Shown piece after piece: positions 1 to 6,899 of a DNA stretch of 22,865 nt (positions are counted from its first letter, which is position 1; each line of letters begins with the position of its first letter). Both the position numbers and the translations under genes were made by a program. The notes under the pieces were generated by a model. The model was not told the DNA's origin. It searched no databases and saw nothing but the letters and a program-made list of their open reading frames with translations. Source of the DNA: DASTPP01 sp035762175 (GTDB taxonomy: Bacteria; Myxococcota_A; Polyangia; Polyangiales; Polyangiaceae). The DNA lies in NCBI GenBank assembly GCA_035762175.1, contig DASTPP010000303.1, positions 1 through 22,865 of the forward strand, in the 5' to 3' direction.

Positions 1-300
1 GCCCCGGCGACCTCGGGCGGGGCGCCGGGCGCCGCGGGCGCGGCCGCACCAGGCGCCGCGGGCGCGGCCGCGCCGGGCGTCTTGCCGGACGGGCGCGTGG
101 TCCTCAACGCGGCGAACGAAGACGATCTGAAGCGCCTGCCCGGCGTCGGCCCGACGCGCGCCAAGGCCATCCTCGCCCTGCGCTCGCGCCTCGGGCGTTT
201 CCGGTCGTTGAACGATCTGCGGCGCGTCAAGGGCATCGGGCGCCGCTCGCTCGAGCGGCTGCGGCCTCATGCCGTCCTCGACGCGCCGGCCCAGGGGTAA
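1..300 (+). CDS. ComEA-like helix-hairpin-helix protein, 3' end (5' truncated by window)
   Basis: The reading frame is open from base 1 to the TAA at 298-300, so the true start lies outside the window; an internal TTG at 82 is an unlikely start. The visible part has an Ala/Gly/Pro linker (two 8-residue units) followed by about 65 residues matching the C-terminal tandem helix-hairpin-helix module of ComEA. The motif LPGVGPTRAKAI is followed by the second hairpin, VKGIGRRSLERLRPH. In ComEA this module binds double-stranded DNA without sequence specificity, usually in the periplasm for DNA uptake. Whether the missing N-terminus has a signal peptide or membrane anchor cannot be seen. It could also be a stand-alone HhH protein of the same fold. 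The family call is firm; a role in competence is inference. Confidence 0.85.
   Translation, partial: APATSGGAPGAAGAAAPGAAGAAAPGVLPDGRVVLNAANEDDLKRLPGVGPTRAKAILALRSRLGRFRSLNDLRRVKGIGRRSLERLRPHAVLDAPAQG
28..75 (+). repeat. 24-bp tandem repeat, two copies, in the ComEA-like linker
   Basis: Copies at 28-51 and 52-75 differ only near their 3' ends. In frame they encode GAAGAAAP twice, a flexible linker ahead of the DNA-binding module. Confidence 0.8.
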
Positions 301-308
301 AAAAGGCT

Positions 309-330
309 GGCCGGCCCGGCGGCCCTTTTT
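309..330 (+). terminator. Intrinsic terminator after the ComEA-like gene
   Basis: A GC stem (309-313 pairing with 320-324, 6-nt loop) starts 9 bases after the stop codon and is followed by five T residues at 326-330. An A-run at about 299-304 can pair with the T-run, so it could also act from the other side. It separates the ComEA-like gene from the kinase gene at 369. Confidence 0.6.
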
Positions 331-368
331 CGCGCCGCTAGGGGGGGGAACCGCGGTACGCTGCCGCG

Positions 369-2333
369 GTGTCGAGCGGCCCTGCCTCGCGCACTCCGCC
401 TCTCGGGGTCCCGGCCCCGGGGCCGGCGTCGCGGCGGCCTGGCGGCACCCAACCGCCGCCGCCCGGCTCGGTGCACTCGACGCCGCCCTTGCAGCCTCTG
501 CCGGCGCCGCTCGTGCCGACCTCGCAGCCCGGCGCCCCGCTGCCGCCGCACCCGGCCGCCGCGACCCCCGTCGAGGCGGCCGGGCCGCCTTCCGCGCGGG
601 GCTACGGCGCGGCAGGGCAGGGGGCGGGCCCGCCCTCGGCGCGCGGCGCCGGCGTGCCGGGCATGACGGCGGGGCCGCCTTCGCAGCGCCCCCATAACCT
701 CATCACGCAGCGGCTGAACCCGCCCTCGCCGGCGGGGCCGCCTTCGCAGCGCCGCCCCTACGACTCGTACACGCCGACCGCCGGCGCGGGGCAGGCGCCT
801 CCCGTCACCTCGACGCTCGTGCCGACCTCGAGCCCCTCGGTGGTCGGCACGCGCCCGCCCGTCTCGAACCCCTCGGTCGTCGGTACGCACCCGCCCGTCT
901 CGAACCCCTCGGTGGTCGGCACGCGCCCGCCCGTCTCGAACCCGTCGCTCGCCTCGACGCTCGTGCCGACCTCGAGCCCTGCGGTCGGCTCGACGCTCGT
1001 GCCGACCTCGAGCCCCACGCCCCACGGCGTGCGGCCGCCGATGCAGTCGAGCCCCTCGATGTTCAACGTGCCGCCGCCGGCCTCGAGCCCCTCGGTGGTC
1101 GGCACGCGCCCGCCCGTCTCGAACCCATCGCTCGCCTCGACGCTCGTGCCGACCTCGAGCCCCTCGGTCGGCTCGACGCTCGTGCCGGCCTCGGGCCCGG
1201 GGTCCGCCCGCCCGCCGACGATCTCGAGCCCTGCGGTCGTCGGCCCCCGGCCCCCGACCCTGTCGAGCCCTTCCGTCGTCGGCCCCCGGCCCCCGACCTT
1301 CTCGGGCACCTCCGTCATCGGCACGAGGCCGCCGGTCGCCCACGGCCCGCCGGTGAACGCGACGCTCCTGCCCTCGTCCGGCGCGGGCGCGACCGTCGCC
1401 GTGCGGCCGCCCTTCACGCCGAGCCCCCCCGGGCACGCCCCGCGCCCGCACGCCCCGGCGATGAACGGGGGCGCGCCCGCCATCCGCTACCCGGCCCCCG
1501 GCGACGTCATCTCGTCGATGCGCGGCAGCTACCACGTGCGCGCCATGGTCGGCCAGGGCCGCTACGGCACGGTCTACGAGGCGCTCGGCCCCTTCGACCA
1601 GCGCTACGCCCTCAAGCTGCTCGTGCCCGCCAACCGCCAGTACGCCGAGGTGCAGGGCGAGTGGCGGCGCGAGGCCGAGCGGCTCTTGCTCTTGCGCCAC
1701 CCGGGCGTCGTCTACCTCTACGACGCCTTCGAGGCAAACTACCTCTTTTACATGGCCTTCGAGTGGTGCACCGGCTCGCTCAGCGACCTGCTCGTCGAGC
1801 CGCTCGGCGCCGAGCTCGCCATCGAGCTGACGCGCCAGATCTTGGCGGCCACCCAGTACCTGCACGACAACGACGTCGTGCACGACGACCTGCACTCGGG
1901 CAACGTGCTGCTCACGCACGCCGACCGGCCCATCATCAAGATCGCCGACTTCGGCATCTCCAAAGAGCTGCGCGGCCAGGCCAAGGCCCGCCCCGACGTC
2001 GTGCACCACGCCATCATGGCCCCCGAGGTCGTCGCCGCCGGCTACACCTCGCGCCAGTCCGATATCTATCAGGTCGGCCTGCTCATGTACTGGATGGTCG
2101 CGGGCAAGCCGCCGCTCGACTACAACGTGCCGTACAACGATCTCGTCCGGCAGGTGTCCGACGGCCTGCCGCGCCAGCGCGCCGAGCAGCTCGGCACGCC
2201 CCTCGGCGCCGTCATCGCCAAGATGCTGCGCCGCCGCGACGCCTACCGCTACAGCAGCGCCCGCGACGTCTGGGAAGAGCTCCGCGAGGTGCCCGAATGG
2301 AAGGGCCGCCACCTCTTCCGCGACCCGCCCTAA
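369..2333 (+). CDS. Ser/Thr protein kinase with long Pro-rich repetitive N-terminus and variant catalytic loop
   Basis: This 654-aa protein starts at GTG 369. Residues 1 to about 380 are low-complexity Pro/Ser/Val sequence built from repeats such as PSVVGTRPPVSN. A Hanks-type kinase domain fills roughly 388-650. It shows a Gly-rich loop (GQGRYGTV, 395-402), the ATP lysine K416 in YALKLL, the catalytic loop HDDLHSGN (505-512), DFG (527-529) and APE (551-553). The loop differs from the usual HRDLKPEN: the Arg before the catalytic Asp507 is Asp, and the Lys two residues after it is His509. The catalytic Asp, Asn and DFG Asp are kept, so activity is plausible. The loop resembles HGDLHxGN of aminoglycoside and choline kinase-like folds. 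No transmembrane segment is visible, so it is probably cytosolic. Glu-Glu and Lys-Glu are written GAA-GAG and AAA-GAG, as in neighbouring genes. The stop overlaps that of the convergent LysR gene. Confidence 0.88.
   Translation: MSSGPASRTPPLGVPAPGPASRRPGGTQPPPPGSVHSTPPLQPLPAPLVPTSQPGAPLPPHPAAATPVEAAGPPSARGYGAAGQGAGPPSARGAGVPGMTAGPPSQRPHNLITQRLNPPSPAGPPSQRRPYDSYTPTAGAGQAPPVTSTLVPTSSPSVVGTRPPVSNPSVVGTHPPVSNPSVVGTRPPVSNPSLASTLVPTSSPAVGSTLVPTSSPTPHGVRPPMQSSPSMFNVPPPASSPSVVGTRPPVSNPSLASTLVPTSSPSVGSTLVPASGPGSARPPTISSPAVVGPRPPTLSSPSVVGPRPPTFSGTSVIGTRPPVAHGPPVNATLLPSSGAGATVAVRPPFTPSPPGHAPRPHAPAMNGGAPAIRYPAPGDVISSMRGSYHVRAMVGQGRYGTVYEALGPFDQRYALKLLVPANRQYAEVQGEWRREAERLLLLRHPGVVYLYDAFEANYLFYMAFEWCTGSLSDLLVEPLGAELAIELTRQILAATQYLHDNDVVHDDLHSGNVLLTHADRPIIKIADFGISKELRGQAKARPDVVHHAIMAPEVVAAGYTSRQSDIYQVGLLMYWMVAGKPPLDYNVPYNDLVRQVSDGLPRQRAEQLGTPLGAVIAKMLRRRDAYRYSSARDVWEELREVPEWKGRHLFRDPP
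834..1185 (+). repeat. 36-bp coding tandem repeat and higher-order duplication in the kinase N-terminus
   Basis: Units at 834-869, 870-905 and 906-941 are consecutive, and a fourth lies at 1089-1124. Each encodes PSVVGTRPPVSN or a close variant. The block at about 906-1000 recurs at about 1089-1183 (offset 183 bp), including the following STLVPTSSP segment, so a larger unit was also duplicated. The lengths are multiples of three and keep the frame. Confidence 0.8.
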
Positions 2334-3232
2334 GCGCCGCCCGCCGCCCCGCCGCCCGCCGCCCCGCCGCCCGCCGCCCGCAGCACCGCCGCCACCCCCC
2401 GCGCGAGCGCCGCGCGCGCCGCCTCGTGCGCCCGCGGCAGCGGGCCGCCCCCCCGGGCGTGCAGCACGACGGGCGCGCGCGCCGGGCGCACGCCCGGCAC
2501 CGCGCGCACCGGCAGCCCCGGCGCGAGCAGGTGCCGCGGCACCACCGCCCGGCCGAAGCCCTGCGCCACCCCCTCGAGCACGCCGTAAACGTCGTCGAAG
2601 AACGAGCGCTCGATGCGCCGGGGCAGGGCGCGGCGGCGGCGCAGGAAGCGCAGGGTGGTCTGGTCGTCGGGGTCGTGATCGAGGTAGACGCCGTCGCGCG
2701 CGCGGTAGAGCGAGCTCTCGACCAGCACGAGCTCTTCGTGCCCCACGATCTCGTGCTCGAGCCCCGGCGCCTCGTGCGCCCGGTCGATCAGGACGAAGTC
2801 GGCGCCGCCGCCCTCGAGCACCGCCGGCAGCTCGCGCATCTCGCGCACCGACACCTCCGCCCGCAGCCGCGGGTGCTCGCGGAAGAGCGGCGCGAGCGCC
2901 GGCAAGACCGCCGAGCGCACGACCGACGAGTAGCCGGCGACGCGCACCGAGCCCCCGAACCCCGCCCCGGGCGCGGGCGATAGGTCGTCGACGAGCTCGC
3001 CCTCGAGCGCGCGCTGCGCCTCGCAGTAGCGCAAGAGCCGCCGCCCCGCCTCGGTCGGCGCGACGCCGCCCGGGCCGCGCGTGAGCAGCGGCCGCCCGAG
3101 CTCGTCTTCGAGCAGCCGCACCCGCTGCGAGAGCGCCGGCTGCGTGACGCCGAGCTCGCGGGCGGCGGCCGAGAAGCTGCGGGCGCGGGCGACGGCATGA
3201 AAGGCCTCGAGGCGGTGGGAGGCGAGGGGCAT
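2330..3232 (-). CDS. LysR-family transcriptional regulator
   Basis: This 300-aa protein has the N-terminal LysR winged helix-turn-helix at residues 1 to about 62 (core AARELGVTQPALSQRVRLLE) and a substrate-binding-like effector domain from about 88 to 285. The length is typical. The sequence has some resemblance to ArgP/IciA-type regulators, but not enough to name it. The C-terminus ends in an Ala/Gly repeat made by a GC-rich slippage-prone tract at 2335-2380. The start ATG (3230-3232) is preceded by a run of eight T residues in the gene's sense, with TATAAG just before that and no Shine-Dalgarno sequence, so a leaderless message is possible. It is divergent from the methyltransferase at 3452, the usual LysR target position, so that gene is its likely target. 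The stop overlaps the kinase stop. Confidence 0.88.
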   Translation of the reverse strand: MPLASHRLEAFHAVARARSFSAAARELGVTQPALSQRVRLLEDELGRPLLTRGPGGVAPTEAGRRLLRYCEAQRALEGELVDDLSPAPGAGFGGSVRVAGYSSVVRSAVLPALAPLFREHPRLRAEVSVREMRELPAVLEGGGADFVLIDRAHEAPGLEHEIVGHEELVLVESSLYRARDGVYLDHDPDDQTTLRFLRRRRALPRRIERSFFDDVYGVLEGVAQGFGRAVVPRHLLAPGLPVRAVPGVRPARAPVVLHARGGGPLPRAHEAARAALARGVAAVLRAAGGGAAGGGAAGGA

Positions 3233-3451
3233 AAAAAAAACTTATAGCCGGCCGGCCGCGGGCGTTCCACCGCCGCTGAAATCGGCCGCCGGCCCCCGAA
3301 CCGCGGCACCCGGACCGCCCCGGGCGACCGAGGTCGGGGGGGCGGGCGCGCCCGCGCGAGGCCCTCGGGCCGCCGTCGGGCCCGCGCGGGGTGGGGGTCC
3401 TGCCGCGGGGGGTGTGTGCTAGAGCGGTCGCGGCGCGCAAGGAGAACGACG
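3233..3451. promoter_or_regulatory. Divergent intergenic region between LysR regulator and methyltransferase
   Basis: This 219-bp divergent gap holds an AT-rich patch at 3231-3246, unusual in this GC-rich background. It reads TATAAG on the minus strand about 8 bases before the LysR start. A strong Shine-Dalgarno AAGGAG lies at 3439-3444 and fixes the methyltransferase start at GTG 3452 (7-base spacing). No clear T-N11-A LysR box was identified. Confidence 0.45.
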
Positions 3452-4168
3452 GTGAGCGAACGAATGGTGATACCCGACAGTGCCGTCAAATACATTCTCT
3501 TTCAGAGGACGGGCTACCTTCGGTTCCCGAAGACGCTGCTCTACCGGGCGCTCGACAAGGCGCTGCCCTTCTCGATCTACAACGCGGTGGTCGAGGCCGA
3601 GTCGAGGCTGGGCCGCGACCGCGTCAAGGCGCTCTACAGCGACGCGATGGGGGCCGAGTACGAGACCATCCGGGCGGCGCTGCCCAAGGCGTGCTCGGCC
3701 GTGCTCGACATCGGCTGCGGCGTCGCGGGCCTCGACGTCTTTCTCGAGCGCCATTACCGCGGCCAAGAGGCGCACTTCTACCTGCTCGACAAGTCGCGCA
3801 CCGAGAAGGCGGTTTATTACGACATGGCTTCGAAGGGGGCGTTTTACAACTCGCTCGGCGTCGCCGAAGATCTGCTCTCTGGCAACGGCGTGCCGCGGCG
3901 CCGCATTCACCTGCTCGAGGCGAACGACGCGAACGAGGTGCGGGTCGACCGGCCCGTCGACGTCGTCGTGTCGCTCATCTCGTGGGGCTTCCACTACCCC
4001 GTCGCGACCTACGCGAAGCAGGTGCGCGAGGCCCTGGCCGACGGGGGCGTCGTCATCTTGGACGTGCGCAAGGGCGAGGGCGGCCTCGACGAGCTGCGGC
4101 GCCACTTCGGGTCCGTCGAGGTGCTCCAGAGCGAGCCCAAGTACGACCGCGTCGTGGCCAAGAAGTGA
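3452..4168 (+). CDS. Class I SAM-dependent methyltransferase (substrate unknown)
   Basis: The GTG at 3452 is chosen because AAGGAG sits 7 bases upstream, giving 238 aa; in-frame starts at 3416 and 3464 are alternatives. Residues about 80-105 carry SAM motif I (VLDIGCGVAGLDVFL), followed by an acidic strand end (LLDKS) suited to binding the ribose. Later strands include VDVVVSLISWGFHYP and GGVVILDVRKG, the usual Rossmann methyltransferase layout. The N-terminal 60 residues (FQRTGYLRFPKTLLYRALDK) form a helical cap that I do not recognise. No substrate can be assigned. The divergent LysR gene may control it. The last codon and stop lie inside the first copy of a tandem triplication. Confidence 0.8.
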   Translation: MSERMVIPDSAVKYILFQRTGYLRFPKTLLYRALDKALPFSIYNAVVEAESRLGRDRVKALYSDAMGAEYETIRAALPKACSAVLDIGCGVAGLDVFLERHYRGQEAHFYLLDKSRTEKAVYYDMASKGAFYNSLGVAEDLLSGNGVPRRRIHLLEANDANEVRVDRPVDVVVSLISWGFHYPVATYAKQVREALADGGVVILDVRKGEGGLDELRRHFGSVEVLQSEPKYDRVVAKK

Positions 4169-4265
4169 CCGGGGCGCGGGCCCGCCGGCGGCGCTTGAAG
4201 TGACCGGGGCGCGGCCCGCCGACGGCGCTTGAAGTGACCGGGGCGCGGCCCGCCGGCGGCGCTTG
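4163..4265 (+). repeat. Three tandem copies of a 34-35 bp unit that includes the methyltransferase stop
   Basis: Copies lie at 4163-4197 (35 bp), 4198-4231 (34 bp) and 4232-4265 (34 bp). Each begins AAGTGACCGGGGCGCG and ends GGCGGCGCTTG or a one-base variant. The first AAG-TGA is the final Lys codon and stop of the methyltransferase, so the extra copies repeat the gene's end. Copies 1 and 3 contain the perfect 10-bp palindrome CCGCCGGCGG; copy 2 has one change. Confidence 0.9.
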
Positions 4266-4298
4266 ATCGGGCGGGCGGCACGCGGTAGCAACGCCCGC

Positions 4299-4778
4299 AT
4301 GATGAAGACGACCGCGCCGCTCGCCCTCGCCCTCGCCCTCTGCACTGCCGCCTGTGGGCCCTCCGAGCCCGCGAAGTCCGCCGAGGGGGCGCCGGCCGGC
4401 GAGCACCACGAGGGCGGCCACCACGAGGGCGGCGAGCACGGCGGCGGGCATCACGAGGGCGGCGAGCGCGGCGGCGGGCACCACGAGATGGGCGGCGCGG
4501 TGAAGTCGTTTCACGACGTACTGGCCCCGGTCTACCACGCCGACAAGAACGGCGACCGCAACGCCAAGGCCTGTGGCGCCGTGCCGACCTTCAAAGAGCG
4601 CGGCGGCGCGATCGGCGCCGAGGCGGGCGGCGACGCCAAGAAGAAGGCGTCTGCCGACGCGCTCGTCGCCGCCGTCGGCGACCTCGAGAAGGCCTGCGGC
4701 GAGGGCGGCCAGAAGCGCGTCGACCCCACGCTCGAGAAGGTGCACGACGCCTTCCACGCCGTGATGGAAGGCAAGTAG
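4299..4778 (+). CDS. His-rich small lipoprotein, possible metal binder
   Basis: This 159-aa protein starts at ATG 4299 (a second ATG follows at 4302; no strong Shine-Dalgarno). The signal peptide ends in a lipobox-like LCTAAC, predicting a lipid-anchored Cys. Next is a His/Gly/Glu tract with HHEGG-type repeats at about residues 34-63. After that come two helical stretches with FHDVLAPVYH and VHDAFHAVME, and two Cys residues in similar positions (KAC and KAC). The His clusters and paired H/C positions suggest metal binding in the periplasm or at the outer membrane. I do not recognise a named family. It follows the methyltransferase but is separated by the repeat array. The Lys-Glu pair is AAA-GAG, as in the neighbouring genes. 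Confidence 0.75.
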   Translation: MMKTTAPLALALALCTAACGPSEPAKSAEGAPAGEHHEGGHHEGGEHGGGHHEGGERGGGHHEMGGAVKSFHDVLAPVYHADKNGDRNAKACGAVPTFKERGGAIGAEAGGDAKKKASADALVAAVGDLEKACGEGGQKRVDPTLEKVHDAFHAVMEGK

Positions 4779-4865
4779 CCCCGCCCGAACGCCCCCCGCG
4801 AGCGGCGCCCGAAGTTCGTGCGCTTCGATCTCGGCGAAGGCGCGGGCGGCGCCCGAATTCAGGTG

Positions 4866-5223
4866 GCGGAGGAGGTCGCGCGCCGGGCGTGACCCCGGAC
4901 TTCGAGAGGGTGTTGCGAAACGAGGCCGGCGGGCCCCCGAGTGAACTCGGGGGCAGCGAACGCCCGCGGAAACGGCGTGCAAAGCCCCGCCGGAGGCAGG
5001 GCTCCCGCGGAGCGAGCCGCTTCGCCCGCTCGCCCGGAAGACGGAGCCCGCGGGAGCCCGGCCCCCGCCAAGGGGGCGGGCTTGAAAGGCCGAATCGGGC
5101 CGTTTCCGTGCGGCACGAGCGGGCGTCCGCTGCCCCCGAGTTCACTCGGGGGCCCGCCGGCCTCGTTTCGCAACACCCTCTTCGAGTCCGGGGCCACGCC
5201 CGGCGCGCGACGTCATCCTCCGC
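4866..5223. repeat. 358-bp inverted-repeat (MITE-like) element with ~100-bp arms
   Basis: The left arm 4866-4965 and right arm 5121-5223 are near-perfect reverse complements. Positions 4905-4958 and 5128-5181 match exactly over 54 bp; outside this there is one 3-bp indel and a handful of substitutions. Each arm contains its own perfect hairpin (9-bp stem, 4-nt loop) at 4933-4954 and 5132-5153. The 155-bp centre has further inverted segments, such as 5001-5010 with 5047-5056. There is no transposase gene and I found no clear target-site duplication. It may be a non-autonomous transposable element or a large extragenic palindrome. Confidence 0.85.
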
Positions 5224-5265
5224 TTGTAGAAGGGGCGCTCGCTGCGGGGGCGGGCGAGCTGTGTA

Positions 5266-5297
5266 TTGACAAGGGTGGCGAGGCCTTGAAGTATACG
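5266..5297 (+). promoter_or_regulatory. Possible sigma-70-type promoter for the 5330 gene
   Basis: A perfect TTGACA lies at 5266-5271 and an AT-rich TATACG/GTATAC at about 5291-5297, just outside the right arm of the inverted repeat. The spacer of 19-20 bases is longer than ideal. A GGAGG Shine-Dalgarno at 5315-5319 precedes the ATG at 5330. Confidence 0.4.
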
Positions 5298-5329
5298 GCC
5301 TTCCAAAAAAGGGGGGAGGGGGTACATCG

Positions 5330-6070
5330 ATGACGAACGACGTCACGTCCGTGGGCCGTGAAACGCTCGAATCCATGCCGGGCCGGGTGCTTACCTTTCT
5401 GAGGGCCATCGGCACCTCGAAGAGTATTCGCCGGCTGATGGTGGCGCGCGGGTACACGCCCAACGATCACCAAGAGGGGTGGGCGCTCTTGCACAAGGTC
5501 TCGGGCTTTCTGACCGAAGACCCGCCCGAAGAGGCCGACGTTACCGTGCGCGACGCCATCGCCGAGCTCGACCGGTGGGACGAAGACGGCTTCCGCCTCG
5601 TCCGCGCCGCGCTCTCGCGCCTGCACCCCGAGGCGGGCGCGTTCGTGCTGCGCGGGCTCGGCCCCGCCACGGGCGCGGCGGCGGTGCTCTCGGTCAAGAA
5701 CCTGCTCGACCGGCTCGACGCGCTCGAGTCGTCGCCCGAGCGCAAGGCCACCCGCAAAGAAGACCGCGCCGCGCTCGCCACGCTCGAGAAGCGCGGCATC
5801 ACCCCCGCAGTGCGCAAGCGCCTGCGCGAGCTGGTGGGCATCGCGCAGAGCGCGGGCGCGCTCGACCCCTACGACCCGCGGCCCGGCGAGGCGGCCACGC
5901 AGCAATACCTCAACGATCTCGAGGCCCTGCGCGCCTGGTTCCTCGATTGGTCCGAGACCGCGCGCGCCGCCATCAAACGGCGCGACTACCTGATTCGCAT
6001 GGGCCTCGCCCACCGCTCGACCAAGCGCCCGGGCGCCGACGAGCCCTCCGGCGACACCGCCGACGAGTGA
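5330..6070 (+). CDS. Conserved-looking hypothetical protein, 246 aa
   Basis: The ATG at 5330 has a purine-rich ribosome site about 10 bases upstream. The protein is soluble, charged and mostly alpha-helical, with no signal peptide or membrane segment. Notable stretches are the N-terminal RVLTFLRAIGTSKSIRRLM, a central basic/acidic region (SSPERKATRKEDRAALATLE) and a C-terminal Trp/Arg segment (LEALRAWFLDWSETARAAIK) followed by RRDYLIRMGLA. The tail is acidic and polar. I do not recognise a family and assign no function. Codon pairs (GAA-GAG for Glu-Glu, AAA-GAA for Lys-Glu) match the rest of the window, supporting a resident, expressed gene. It stands alone between two repeat-rich gaps. Confidence 0.75.
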   Translation: MTNDVTSVGRETLESMPGRVLTFLRAIGTSKSIRRLMVARGYTPNDHQEGWALLHKVSGFLTEDPPEEADVTVRDAIAELDRWDEDGFRLVRAALSRLHPEAGAFVLRGLGPATGAAAVLSVKNLLDRLDALESSPERKATRKEDRAALATLEKRGITPAVRKRLRELVGIAQSAGALDPYDPRPGEAATQQYLNDLEALRAWFLDWSETARAAIKRRDYLIRMGLAHRSTKRPGADEPSGDTADE

Positions 6071-6140
6071 CCGAGGGGCCCCGGGGTGCGAGCCGCGCGC
6101 CCCGGGGGCGCGTTCCTGGCCGCATCACAGAGGGCTGGTA

Positions 6141-6420
6141 TTGCGCGCGCCCCCCGGGCTTGCGACGCGCCCCCTGGGCTTGCGACGCGCCCCCTGGGCT
6201 TGCGACGCGTCCCCCGGGCTTGCGACGCGCCCCCTGGGCTTGCGACGCGTCCCCCGGGCTTCCGACGCGCTCCGGGGAGCTTGCGACGCGCCCCCGGGGG
6301 CTTACGACGCGCCCCGGGGGGCTTACGACGCGTCCGGCGGGGCTTCCGGCGCGTTCTTCAAGGCCAACGACGCGTTCCGTAAGGCCAACGACGCGTTCCG
6401 CGAGGCCAACGACGCGCATC
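6141..6420. repeat. Tandem array of 20-bp units grading into 21-bp units
   Basis: Six 20-bp units (6141-6260; consensus TGCGACGCGCCCCCTGGGCT with alternating C/T changes) are followed by about four 21-bp units (6261-6344). Then come about three and a half more diverged 21-bp units containing GCGTTCCGxxAGGCCAACGAC (6345-6420). The first block is not a multiple of three, so it cannot be coding as a repeat. The last block is, and reads ANDAFRK/E on the plus strand and RNASLAL on the minus strand. There are no unique spacers, so it is not a CRISPR array. Confidence 0.85.
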
Positions 6421-6658
6421 GGTCGCCCTTGGGGGCGCGCCGGGGGCCGAAAACGGCTGGCCGCCCTGCCTCACGAGAGCCCTCGGTGGGAGCGAGCTTC
6501 GAAAAAGAGGCAATCGGAGCGGCGTCGAAGGGGTTCAGCAAGGCGTCGAAGGGTCTCGGCGGCTTACGACGCTGAGGGCGCCTCGTTCCGCAACGCCCTC
6601 CTTGGCCTTCTTCGGGGGGCCTGTTCGAGGCCTCCTCGAGCGCGTGGCGCAATTGCTA

Positions 6659-6814
6659 GGGTGGGAGGCGCGCTCCGGGGGTCTCGGGAGGACCGTTCTT
6701 CGGCAAGAGCGGCCCGGCCGCCATCAGCCGCACGAGCAGCGTCGCGCGGGTGCGCGGCAGCTCGCTCGCCACCACGACACCGACCTTCAAGACCCCGCCG
6801 CCGAACTCGTAGAC
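6659..6814 (-). pseudogene. Remnant of a protein-coding gene (about 30 conserved-looking residues)
   Basis: On the minus strand the frame reads VYEFGGGVLKVGVVVASEL then PRTRATLLVRLMAAGPLLP, then degenerates into Pro/Gly sequence to a stop near 6656. The hydrophobic, non-repetitive character contrasts with the surrounding GC-rich frames. The RTRATLLVRLMAAG part recalls the C-terminal region of Rpn/PD-(D/E)XK nuclease-like proteins, but I am not certain. No start or full domain is visible upstream, where the VOC gene occupies the DNA. I treat it as a decayed fragment. Confidence 0.35.
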
Positions 6815-6899
6815 CCCCCGCGGCCAGCCGCGCTTGCGCCGGAAGCACGCTGCGCGGCCGCGGCAGCCGCGCGGAGCAAGGGCTGACTCCTGCGCAGGG

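Larger units (their letters stand above)
4779..5329. other. 551-bp non-coding region with large inverted-repeat element and a possible promoter
   Basis: No convincing gene is present. The two open frames spanning it exist on opposite strands and encode almost the same peptide only because the DNA is an inverted repeat. A 12-bp direct repeat, GCGGCGCCCGAA, occurs at 4802-4813 and 4847-4858, just before the left arm. Confidence 0.7.
6071..6899. other. 829-bp gap with tandem repeats and a gene remnant, no intact gene
   Basis: Open frames here come from GC-rich repeats. A 20-21 bp array fills 6141-6420. Further degenerate GCGTCGAAGGG repeats occur at about 6520-6560. A 20-mer at 6581-6600 matches the right arm of the 4866-5223 element. 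A minus-strand peptide remnant lies at 6659-6814. A 7-bp stem (6852-6858 with 6866-6872) sits just downstream of the VOC gene and could help end its transcript, though it lacks a T-run. Confidence 0.6.

Noticed and set aside
267..3440. 1057-aa minus-strand open frame
   Set aside because: It is the antisense shadow of the kinase plus a shifted frame of the LysR gene. The composition is Arg/Gly/Ala-rich with no domain, while the other frames encode clear families.
4859..5269. Two overlapping frames on opposite strands, both with RVLRNEAGGPPSELGGS
   Set aside because: The identical peptides arise because the DNA is an inverted repeat, not from two genes. No ribosome site or domain supports either.
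6141..6420. Possible CRISPR array
   Set aside because: Units of 20-21 bp are directly adjacent with no unique spacers and no cas genes nearby.
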